A stretch of 64,000 nt of DNA. Source: Alectoria sarmentosa (Eukaryota > Ascomycota > Lecanoromycetes > Lecanorales > Parmeliaceae). Below, piece by piece: positions 33,601 through 43,547 of the stretch. The notes under the pieces were generated by a model that was given only the letters and a program-made list of their open reading frames with translations, was not told the origin of the DNA and did no database searches. The stretch's first letter is position 1; every line of letters starts with the position of its first letter. Position numbers and translations under genes: made by a program. The stretch lies in NCBI GenBank assembly GCA_009733775.1, contig WOGZ01000022.1, forward strand, positions 1 through 64,000, in the 5' to 3' direction.

Positions 33601-36600
33601 ATGTCGAGTACCCAGAGCCCCAAGATACCACGAGTGCGTCAAGCCCGCAAATCAATCGCACACACGCCCTCCGTAGATATCACTGGGAACAGGGAGAATG
33701 CTACGGTAGACACAGGGGCAATTGCAAGCTTTGGCGCGCAGGGAAAACGAGCAGCAAAGAAGAACCGTAGTAAGAGCATCGGTCCTGGAGGTCTTGACGC
33801 GCTCAAAGAGGGTTCGGGGAACAAGCAGGAGGTGAGGTCTCCCAGACAATCATTGGGAAAATCAAAAGCTGATCTATCACAGCCTTCACTACCACCGTAT
33901 GTCAAGTCTATTCTGAAGCCAACAATAACGCTATCGCCTCCGAAAGTAATCCCACCTCACAACCCCGCTCGTAATGGTTCACCTGGCAAAGCCAATGGTC
34001 GGCAAAAGCCTGAGACGTCTCCACGAAAATCGCCTGCGAACAAACCAGCAGACAGCGCTACACAGGGTCTACCTAACCCATTTGAGGCCTCTCCAAAGCC
34101 TGGGGCTTCCAAGCCTCGATCTCCAGCTCGATCGCTGACGCGCATAGCGGTCCGTAGTGAGGAGGAACAGCAAGCCGCAGCGAAAGAGCGTGAGCGGCAA
34201 GAGATACTCGCGAATAGGGACGCAAGGAGAAAGTCGCTTGGTAGGCGGCCCTTACTTCGGGTGATAAACAGAGCTGACATGACTACCAGCGAATCGGAGA
34301 GTGTCATTCGCACCGGAAGCTACTTTGCATACATGGAATGTTGTTGAAGTACCTGAAGATTCGACCACATCTTCGGCATCGACAAACTCGACTCGACGGG
34401 CGTCTGCTTTGACAACCAACGCAGGATCACCTTATACCGCCCCTAGGTCACCCATGCCTTCCTCTGATGCCTCTGAGCCACCATCAACTCCGCCAGAACA
34501 AGTCGAGGAAGTACAGGTGGCTGCTTCTCCGGCCCATCAACGCGACTTGCATCAGAGGAAACGCCGTAGAAGTTCTGGCATTCCTCCTATGAACTTCAAC
34601 AATCCTGATGAATTCTCATCAAGCCCTTACAGCGGTGCTTCCGATGATACAGGAACTCAGACTTTCGTGACTGCCGATGAAGACAGCGACTCCTCAAGCT
34701 CCAATGATAACGATCTTGTACAAGACGAGACAGTGACCGGAGTTGACGGAGATGACAATACGATTAACTCTACTAGTGGCTCGAGTACGGAATCAAGTGG
34801 AAGGCTTGAAGCTGCTCTCCGACAAGCGGCGAACCAAGCTGGTACCCAAGGCATTGATTATGACGAACATGGTGATATTACGATGGAGATGGCTGACAAT
34901 GAAATCACTGCTGCTTTTAAGCCATGGGTGAAGAAGGGAAACTATGTGCCCCAGGTAGTGGGGGATCCGAGCGCTCTGCAGGACCAGGAGAACTTGAATC
35001 CGTTCTCGCCCGCTTTCAAGGCCAATGTAGATAAAAGAGATCCCTATGAGGAAGATGGAACGATGGAGATGACGCAAGCTGTCGGACGCATTCTGCCGGC
35101 CACTGAAGAGACTCAGGTCTCACCGAAGCGTCGAAAACAAAAGTCTGTCACCAACAATAACCGACGAAGAAGTAGCGCGGGCCGTCGAAGATCGTCTGGA
35201 GATGGCTCAGCCCTTGGTGATGAAACGATGGATCTCACCACAGCCATCGGTGTGATTGAGCAAAAACAGACATCGGCTCAAAGCGAGGACAAGTTTGATC
35301 AGTCTGGCGACGAAGATGAAGAGCTGACGATGGAGTTTACCTCTGTGATTGGGGGTGTGGTCCAGCCTAGCAGCGAACGTGTGAGCTCAACGGATGACGA
35401 CCTTGTTAACCGTCAGCTTTTTCAAGATGTAAACCGTCGCGAGAGTATGGAGTCGTCAAACAATGAAGAGGATATGGACATTACGTTCGCAGCGGGTGGC
35501 ATTCTTCCTTCCATCACAGAACGTACAGAGCCAATCGAGGACCAGACGCAGGGCATGGACATGGACATTACCACCGCCGTTGGAGCAATTTTGCCCGTGC
35601 AACCCAGTACCGGAAATAAAATGGAGGCCAAGATTTTAATGGAGCAAGAAACTGACGTTGGGCAATTGTCTGGATCACCGTTCTTCGGCACGCCGCGACA
35701 AAAGCCCATAGGCGTGGGCTTGTCTGACGAGCGTGCCTTACCAGCCCTTCGAGCTACTCTACCTGAGCCCCTTAGTACTGGAAACAAGACTCAGGCCAAG
35801 AGCTTAATGGAGCAAGAGACCAACATTGGCCACTTGTTAGGAGCACCTATTTTCGGCACACCACGACAAAAGCCTGTAGGTGTGGGCTTGTCAGACGAGC
35901 GAGTCTTACCAGCACATGCTAGGGCAATGGCTTCGGAATCTGGCAGTCCTAGCCTAATTTCCTCTCAGACTCGAAGTCAACCCCGAAGAATGATAGGCAG
36001 ACAGTCCGTGACCCCAAAAGTACACCATCCTACGCCCGTCAAGAAGCCCAATACTCCTTCGAAACAATCTACGCCACAGATGATGCGCCCAACCACGCCT
36101 GGTAAAACGCCGCCATCAAAGAATGTAACAATGAGGACCGCATCGCCGAAGAAGCTCTTCAAAACTGAGATCAAGGAGGCCAATAACGCCCCAGACTCGA
36201 ATCCTAGGCGAGATGCTCCAAATCCACTGTTTAGTAAAGACTTGGTCACGGGCGCTGAAACTCCGAGCATTGTTTTGAAACCTCGAAGGCGGAGGTCATC
36301 TGGTCTTGGAGCTGATCGAGAAGGTCTCGGTTCTCCACGTGTGACTGCTTTGCTGGACAGAAGAAGGTCTATCAGTGACGATTCTAAGGCTTTCATTTCT
36401 CACGGACACAGTCAAGCTGGTGTTCGATTCGAAGATCCTCAGGTGCTGGAGCAGGAGCTCGACCAAGAGCGCGCAGAAGACGAGCGCCGAGAGAGCGGAC
36501 GCGGCATTCTACAGGAAGAAGCTGACACTCAAGATCTCGAAGAGAAAGACCACACTGCCAACCTCAAGGACATGATTGAACGCCTCACACCACAGAAGAA

Positions 36601-38638
36601 AAAACTCAATGGTCGCAAAAGCCTGCATGTCGGCGCGGCAAAAGGTCTTCTTGGCAAAAGACCTGCAGAGCTTGATGATGACGAGGATGAGGATGGTACT
36701 CCAAAGCGCCTGAAGGGACGAGAAGGCAGTCCAATCAAGAAAGCGAAGCTTCCTGCGCCGCCTCCGAAGACAGCCACCACCGGTAGGATGACTAGGTCAT
36801 CAAGACTGAGCCTCGTAGAAATTGCGGGTAACGCCCGGGCCAGCACACCTTCAGGAAGTATCTCTCCACTGAGGACAGACACCACTCCCAAGGACCAGCC
36901 TCGCTTCAAGGATGTTGAAGCACGCAGCCTAGCCAAAGTACAGTCTTTTGAGCATAAGCTTGACGCAAGCACAACAGACACCGCAGAGCCAACGGAGCAA
37001 GAGGACCGCATCCATCTTCAAGATTTTTTGAACATGACTAGCATTCGTTTCATTGAACTTACTACGACCAAAAGAAGGCACACTGTCGTTCCGAATGCTC
37101 TTCCAGAGCAAAGTACTAAACAGGCAAGCCTTGGAGGTAACGATGCCGATGATGCCAATGCCGGTAATGAGCTCGAAAGCTGTGTCGTAGCTGGAGCCTG
37201 TACTGTACCCATGCTCGAGCTTTATCAGCATGTAAGTTACCGCAGCGTTCCCCAGTTGGTCTTTCACATGCTAACGTGAAACATGTAGTCTTGCCGGGAG
37301 CTGAAGAGTTACATCTCTGAAGGTCGTAGTATAGTCAAAGAAATCGAAGCCGACACCTATGAGGAAAATCCACCATTGTTCCGTGAGTACATGTCAGCGC
37401 CTCCTGATCTCAAGCCCATTATGGACAACCAATTCAAGAATGTCAAGACGCATGCAAGACTTCTCAGTAAGGCTATGTGGTATGAGTGGCGCATGAAGTT
37501 GCTCGATGGTCTCAAGGAGGGCTTGCTGAAGATTGGTGAGGGCATGGAAGAGGATGATAGGCTCCTAACCCAGCAGGAACAGATTATCCAACCGGTGCTG
37601 CCGGCCGTGATCGAAGAGCATGAAACGTTGGAGAAGCAGGTGTCGATCGCTCAAGCACAGGCGGCTGAGCTGGCCGATTGCGACCAAGACGAGCTCAAAG
37701 AAGCGAGAGATAGCTTGATGTCAATTGAACGCGATCTTGAAGCGAAACAGAAGTTGGTCGAAGACTTGCAAAGCCAGCTGCGGGAGCGAGAAGATGGTCT
37801 CGCGGATGTTATCGAGCGCAAGCAAGAATGCATAGATGAGATCAAGGAGGCAGAGAAAATTCGTTCAGATTGTCGAGGCTGGAGCTCTACAGAGGTCTCG
37901 GCGTTACATGGTAGGTTCCCATTCAAGCCTCGTATCCGCGACTTGCTCACTTTGTCAGCAAACGTTACCGCTCTCGAAGACGCTCATGGATGGACCATCA
38001 TCTCCGCTGTCGAATCAGCCATCACAATGACATTCAACCGCACACTCCAGCTCTTCTTCACTCCCGCTTCATTCAAATCAAACAACTCATCAGCCAAATC
38101 GGAGAACTCGTCCATCAGCCTTACATACATCGCCGATGCCCACGAATACCACTCGCTGCCTCTGACGACAGAGAAGCGCTTCTTTCTCCAGATCATGCGT
38201 GCACAATTGCAATGCTTGCAGCAGTCTCAAACCAAAGTGAAGGACCTGCTAACGTTCGTGAGCACCGGCTGGGAGATCGCTTCGACCATCGCAGAGCAAG
38301 CACGCGTCTTAGGTGTCAGCTATATCACGGATCCTACAATTACGTCAGACGAGGTCATGGCAATCCGCTCGCTCATTCTTCTAAGTGCCATGAAGACAAA
38401 AGTGGAGGTGGTCTTCGAGGTCAAGGTACGCAGCGGAGATGGCGTTGCGTCTTTAGCCGTCGGCGTGAAGTCGACCGCGAAGGTTTGCTATGGAGAGGGT
38501 CTAAAGGAGAAGAAGATGGGGGATTTTCTAGAGTCCAAGATTGCTAGGAAGGGTAAGGGGGGAAAGGAGAGAGGTGTTTGGGCGAAGGCCGTGGGAGAAT
38601 TAGAGGAGCGATTAGTGGCTCGGGGGAAGAAGCTTTAG
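33601..38638 (+). CDS. spc7: Outer kinetochore protein Spc7 (KNL1)
   Basis: Scaffold of the KMN network; it recruits PP1 and, through phosphorylated MELT repeats, Bub1/Bub3. Exons 33601-34240, 34290-37231 and 37289-38638 give about 1643 residues. Intron 1 (49 bases, GTAGGC...CTACCAG, branch CTGAC) changes the frame and yields KSLANRRVSFAPEATLHTW, so the PP1-binding RVSF motif lies immediately after the junction. An SILKP motif is also present. Six MELT-like motifs follow: ITMEMA (34877), TMEMTQAV (35060), TMDLTTAI (35225), LTMEFTSVI (35324), DMDITFAAG (35471) and MDMDITTAV (35555). A 56-residue tandem duplication is at 35606-35941. The C-terminal exon contains a long coiled coil (about 37590-37860) and then the RWD-type kinetochore-targeting domain. 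Confidence 0.95.
35606..35941 (+). repeat. Tandem 168-base (56-residue) repeat inside spc7
   Basis: Two adjacent copies: STGNKMEAKILMEQETDVGQ with FFGTPRQKPIGVGLSDERAL, and STGNKTQAKSLMEQETNIGH with IFGTPRQKPVGVGLSDERVL. The start-to-start distance (35606 to 35774) is 168 bases, a whole number of codons. Differences between the copies show the duplication is not brand new. Confidence 0.85.
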
Positions 38639-39041
38639 GGATGAATAATCCCCTTAGCCTGGAGTCTGGTCACGCTAGCGGTATTTTATCATAATATGGC
38701 TTTTCCCAGGCGTATTGCTCCCAGGGTGTCGTGACCTTTTCTTCCAGAAGTAGTCATTGACACTAGTCCTACTCTAGCTCGAGTCCACAGGTCTCTCAGC
38801 CGTCCCCAATAAGTCTCTTCAGAAAGCAGAGGATTTCATACTCTTTCGACAAAGATCACACGATTTCATCAAAATGTGCATCGCGCCTTCTGTCCCCTTA
38901 GACGTTCATCAATCGTGTTAAATCCGAACTCTACCTCTAATCCCGATTGGTCCACGGTCCAAGGACGAAGCGCGTCACGCCCCCGACTCTGCAAAAAAGG
39001 TTTATGATTGCATTCGTTTTCCAATCCATTCAGATGCCAAA
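38639..39041. other. Intergenic region, nothing recognised
   Basis: About 400 bases between two plus-strand genes; the promoter of the polymerase subunit gene should be here. Confidence 0.4.
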
Positions 39042-40753
39042 ATGGCAGAGGGTGATGAGAACGCTCTATTACAACCTCCTTCGTAAGACTTGTACTACGT
39101 GAATACCTAGATTTCATTGCTAATAGCACGAAAGGGACGAGGACTATCCTACTATTGAACGGCAACCCTCCTCCTACAATCCTCTAAAAACATTCAACCT
39201 AGCCAAAGGCGATCAAAAGCACTACCAACAACAATATGGCGACATGTACTTTTTGCGGTTAGCGAAGCTGAAGCCCGCTGTTGAAGAAATCGCCGCAGAG
39301 GCATGGGGTGATATAGTGGTACGTCTCCAGCAAATATCAGAAAGACAGTGTCTGAGATTTTGAGCATTCCAGATAGCAGGGGAAAGCGTCAGACGCGTCG
39401 ACCGAGTTCTGGATGTAAGACAGGGCGAGCTTTGCTGGGTTGCTGGAACGGTCTACATGGATATGCCATTGAAACCCAATATTCTCGACGATATATCTAA
39501 AGATGTATTGTCATCGTCCGCAGAATTTTGCTCCGACACTCACGTTGTTCTAGCACTGGATCTCAGCTCCTCCACCGCGCGAGAAATACATATCTCCCAC
39601 AGGCCAAGACCAAACCATGCTTGAAGATGAGTCAGGGCGGTTAAGGCTAATAGGAACGCCCTTGCAAATATCTATGCTGGTAACAGGCTGTATCGTCGCA
39701 GTCATGGGAACTGAAAACGCAAATGGGGACTTTGACATTATAGACCTGAAAGTACCAGATCTCCCTAGGCAACCACAGCGATGGGAACGAGACGACGGCT
39801 CAGCCATACTTGCCAATGGCGGAGGGAAATCGAAGAGTAAAGTGCGAAAAGATCGTAAAGCAGGGGGAAAGGCGGCCATAATTAGCGGTTTGGGTATCGA
39901 TGGCGAAGAGGGTAATACGTTGACTCTGGATCTCCTTATGGAATACCTTGTGGGCGAAGCATGTGGTCAATCGACTCAGCAGGAGGTTGGAAAGATCTCA
40001 CGACTCATCATAGCCGGCAATTCGATCACTGAAAGCACACTCTTACATTCTAGAGACGAACTTACGGACAAAAAGACAAGCAAGAAATACGGTTACGACT
40101 CCTCCATCTACAACCCCGCCCCTACCGCGCGTCTTGATGACTTCTTGGCCACCGTTCTACCTTCCATGCCCATCACGCTTCTGCCTGGGGAGAGTGACCC
40201 AGCAAATATCTCGCTACCGCAGCAGCCAATACATCCTGCCATGTTTCCGCATAGCAGAGCCTATACGCCAATGCCGGGATCGGAAGGGCCAGGATGGTTT
40301 GATAGCGTCACAAACCCATGGGAAGGCGATGTAGATGGCTGGAGAATGATGGGCAATGGTGGCCAACCAATTAATGATATTTTCAAATACGTGGAGGGAG
40401 ACGAACGCTTGGAGATGATGGAGAACCTCTTAAGATGGAGATGTGGAGCTCCTACTGCGCCAGATACACTATGTAAGCTACACGTATCTCATGAGGGGCT
40501 GATGCTGACGGACGGAAATACAGGGTGCTATCCTTTTCAAGACAATGACCAATTCGTCATCGAAGAGTGTCCGCACGTCTATTTCGTGGGCAGCCAGCCA
40601 GCCTTTGAAACCGCCATAATTGATGGCCCAGCGGGACAGTCAGTACGACTGATCGCTGTGCCGAAATTCAAGGAGACGGGAGAGGTGGTTCTACTTGATA
40701 TGGATACCCTGGAAGTTGAGACTGTCAATTTCGAGATTTTCAACGAAACTTGA
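39042..40753 (+). CDS. DNA polymerase delta small subunit (Pol31/Cdc1/POLD2)
   Basis: Subunit B of replicative polymerase delta; it links the catalytic subunit to Pol32. Exons 39042-39082, 39135-39318, 39373-39504, 39554-40472 and 40524-40753 give about 501 residues. Key segments are PSSYNPLKTFNLAKGDQKHY, QQQYGDMYFLRLAKLKP, VRRVDRVLDVRQGELCWVAG, GTVYMDMPLKPNILDDISKD|HWISAPPPREKY, and the phosphoesterase-like core with LIIAGNSIT, LLPGESDPANISLPQQP and LWCYPFQDNDQF. Intron 4 (51 bases, GTAAGC...ATACAG) is in frame and stop-free, and its removal creates DTLWCYPF. The first junction needs an AAG acceptor (39133-39134) to keep frame, so the first dozen residues are the least certain part. Confidence 0.93.
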
Positions 40754-41309
40754 CGGAGTCATCCGTTCTCACAGCCTCCAAAGAATCAAACCCTCAAAAG
40801 TACACTCTTAATGGACTAGCGCCATCTGCAAGTTTGAACATGACAACGGTCTGTCCCTCCGCAAGCTCAGGCTTGAAGTTTGACACGCCTCTCCGAAGAC
40901 TGACCTTCACAAAAAGGAAAGTAAAGATATGAGAAGCGAACAACGGGCATATTAATCCGAAGATGACGTCGTAAAGGAACGACGAACATGATTACATGCC
41001 AATCGGTGAGAGAGAAAAATATTGATGGCCGAAGGATCTCGGTACCACCCGCGAAACAGAATATTGTTGAAGGAGAAGAGCAGATCGACACTCAAATCAT
41101 CAATGATGTTGATGCACTTATATATTGCCTTTCCGTAAGGAAGAGCTGTTGTCCTAGGCATAAGGACGGCTCGGTAGTCGTTTCTTGGTTGCATGCGTAC
41201 ATTGATTGCTAGGATCGCTTGCACGTTTTGCCCTTCCAACGCAATCGCTCAAGCTCATGCAGACTGAGTCCACTGCAAGATCGCCTTCACACACTTCCCA
41301 TCGAGCCTC
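40754..41309. other. Convergent intergenic region
   Basis: About 560 bases between the 3' ends of the polymerase subunit gene and RPL38. No gene is recognised. Confidence 0.4.
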
Positions 41310-41720
41310 TCATGCGACCCTCTTCCCCTTCTTGTTCTTCTTCGGCACGTCCGTCATCGTAAGAGCTGTAATATCCAACTTAGTCAGCCCTCCGCACACA
41401 AGATTGAGCGCCCTGTATTCTCCACCGCACATGTTCTTCTCGTGCAATGATCACGTACCCGGAGGCAAACTCTGCTTCAATTTATCCGCCTTTTCCGAAT
41501 CCTTCAACACCAACGTATACAGAAAGCGGTGGCATCGGACCTTGAACTTGATCTGGTGGGCGTTGCGCTTTATGTGTCCGGCTATGGTGATCCCAGAGTC
41601 AGCATGCCCACCCTTTCTAGTAGCTGATATTTGGAATTCCTATGGGAGAAATTTACACTTGGCATCCTTGCGTCGGCAGATCTCGATGAACTGCTTAATG
41701 TCTGATACTTCGCGAGGCAT
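41310..41720 (-). CDS. rpl38: 60S ribosomal protein L38 (eL38)
   Basis: Exons 41657-41720, 41459-41581 and 41310-41365 give 80 residues, the normal size. The protein begins MPREVSDIKQFIEICRRKDA, crosses the first junction as DAKS|GHIKRNAHQIKFKVRC, continues RFLYTLVLKDSEKADKLKQS and ends LPPA|LTMTDVPKKNKKGKRVA. Intron 1 is 75 bases (GTAAAT...ACCATAG, branch CTGAC) and intron 2 is 93 bases (GTACGT...ATTACAG). It was recognised only after splicing, since no single frame covers it. Confidence 0.95.
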
Positions 41721-42055
41721 GGTGAGAGAAGTGTGAGAGAGCCGGACGTGGAGGTATCGTCGTTGGCGCGTCGTTGTCGTGGTCTTGACCTTCGAGGTGG
41801 AATTTTGGTGGGAGGGTTAAGCGAGGAGAGATCGCGCTTAGCGGCGGAAATTAAGACTTAGAACGCCACTGTGGCTCAGCAGCGCTTCCAAGGCATCAAG
41901 AATTCGGATTGATAAAGTATCTGGTCAATGTTGTAAATGATTTCATTTTTCATATATTCCAACAAATTCATTTGCTTCAACGGTCTTTCCATACACTACG
42001 GCACGAGCTACATCTGAAACGCCCTGTCCGAGTAGCTTATTAATACAACATCAAG

Positions 42056-42496
42056 ATGCCTACGCCACTCGACAGAGCGATGCAGTCACGCAACGCTTTT
42101 CTTGGTACGTGTCCGATGATGGTGAATCACATTTTATTGAAATTGACACTAGAGTAGCATTCGCAGGTATAGTCACCGCAGTTTCAGCATGGTCAATATG
42201 GGGCGGTGAGATGTTCCCTGGGGAGAAGGATCCCGTTGGAGGTAAGGCTGCTAGCTAAATCGTACATGGGTCGTCCTCGGTTGACGCCATCGCTAGATCC
42301 ATCAAAGTGGGCAGACTCAGAGCTCAAGCGGTGGTTGGAAGTGGTTAGAGCTTTCTTTCGGATTTAGTCTGTCTTTGTTGCGCAAAAGCTAATTGCTGTT
42401 GTTTTGAAGAGGGGACTGCTTCCGGATAAGAAAGCCACCAGAGATGATCTTCTGGAGCGTGTGAGGGCGAATATGAGACCGTCACCACGCAGTTGA
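42056..42496 (+). CDS. Small membrane protein with C-terminal HEH/SAP-like motif
   Basis: Four exons, 42056-42104, 42167-42241, 42297-42343 and 42410-42496, give 85 residues. Splices: AFL|GIVTAVSAWSIWGGEMFP (GTACGT...TTCGCAG), KDPVG|DPSKWADSELKRWLEV (GTAAGG...CGCTAG), then RGLLPDKKATRDDLLERVRA. All phases agree and the frame ends in a TGA. An N-terminal hydrophobic segment (GIVTAVSAWSIW) suggests a membrane anchor. The rest matches the W-x-x-x-E-L-x-x-W-L/L-P-x-x-x-x-x-R-x-x-L-L-E-R-V helix-extension-helix motif of Ish1/Msc1-type proteins. I know similar small proteins across Pezizomycotina, but not their function. The gene is divergent from RPL38 (335 bases). Confidence 0.8.
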
Positions 42497-42748
42497 ATCG
42501 GAAGTGCATTGCTGCTTGGCGTTCATGTTGCCTGCCAGGGTCCCGTCGCTGGGAATTGTTCGTTGTAGTACTAGGCACATTGACTCTGGCGGCGTTGAAT
42601 TTCAGGCGACATCCTTGGCAGAATTCCATTCTGACACTCACTTGATGCTCATGCTTGGGCCCCGGACACTTATGCCAGTAACTTTTCATTTGGGTTTCCA
42701 TGAGGGTTTTTCGACTGTCCCAGCCCGAGCACATTTTTGCTTCAAAAA

Positions 42749-43315
42749 TCAAACCACAAGTCTGAAATTTTGACTCTGGATCAACCATCCTTTGATATGC
42801 TTCCCCCGAGTATTCGTTGCCGCGGCCGGGTTCGGTATGAGCACAAAGTTCTCGCTGAACCCTCTCATAGTTGCTGCACGAAGTTCTCCGAATCTGACAT
42901 GGCCACTGACAGTCACCAGTATTGTCATATTCTTCCCAGATGCTGGCGAGCTTCCTTGAGTCCCTTCCGCAACGTAGTGCGGGTTCAGCATCTGACAGTC
43001 GTAGTCCTGGATCTCGTAACGGGCTTCCGGCATCTGGTCCTGGAATAGCGTCTGCATCGCTGTGGGGTCTCGTATAACATTCCCATTGTAGACGATTACC
43101 GGCAGTGGCTTTCCGTCGGGCATGGCGGATGCGGGCATATAGAATGAGGCTATGTCGGCTCGCGAAGAGCTGAGGGCAGGGTAGTATGTGTCCACAAAGA
43201 GTCCGGCTGCTGAAATGACATTTAGTCGGTGAAATAAGGCATCGCGAAGGTCCGAAAATTCTGACAAACCTTCCGTCGAGATCTTTGAAGCTGTGTCGGC
43301 AGTCAATGTTGCCAT
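42749..43315 (-). CDS. mtr2: Mtr2-like NTF2-fold mRNA export factor
   Basis: Mtr2 pairs with Mex67 to carry mRNPs through nuclear pores. A single exon encodes 188 residues. It begins MATLTADTASK and has the NTF2-like layout: AAGLFVDTYYPALSSSRADI, ASFYMP, LPVIVYNGNVIRDPTAMQTL, FQDQMPEARYEIQDYDCQML, ILVTVSGHVRF, RGFSENFVLIPNP and the C-terminal WLIQSQNFRLVV. The closing W-L-I-Q-S-Q-N-F-R pattern is the best family marker. A general NTF2-like protein is the alternative. It is divergent from the methionyl-tRNA synthetase gene and convergent with the small HEH protein gene. A 398-codon frame on the same strand overlaps it in another frame and is treated as a shadow. Confidence 0.85.
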   Translation of the reverse strand: MATLTADTASKISTEGLSEFSDLRDALFHRLNVISAAGLFVDTYYPALSSSRADIASFYMPASAMPDGKPLPVIVYNGNVIRDPTAMQTLFQDQMPEARYEIQDYDCQMLNPHYVAEGTQGSSPASGKNMTILVTVSGHVRFGELRAATMRGFSENFVLIPNPAAATNTRGKHIKGWLIQSQNFRLVV

Positions 43316-43547
43316 GGTTGCTGTATTTGGAGGAAAGGTTTCTCAAGATGACAGGATCTCGCAGCGTTTTCGAAAAAGAAAAACGGTCTGCATTGATGAG
43401 GACGACAAAGGGACAATGCGAATATCTAAGCTTTGAAAAGCTATTACTAGAAATTAGAATACTTTTAGTCCCAAGCGGAAAGCGCGCATTTGGCGCCGAA
43501 GCGCGATTCCGATCTTCGTGTTTTGGAGCGACAAACAGCAAAGTATC
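43316..43547. promoter_or_regulatory. Bidirectional promoter between mtr2 and the mitochondrial MetRS gene
   Basis: Only 232 bases lie between the two divergent start codons. No individual factor site is claimed. Confidence 0.5.

Noticed and set aside
42345..43541. 398-codon minus-strand frame as a gene
   Set aside because: It overlaps Mtr2-like coding sequence in another frame and also runs through the promoter shared with MetRS. Its Arg/His/Cys-rich composition is typical of a frame shadow.
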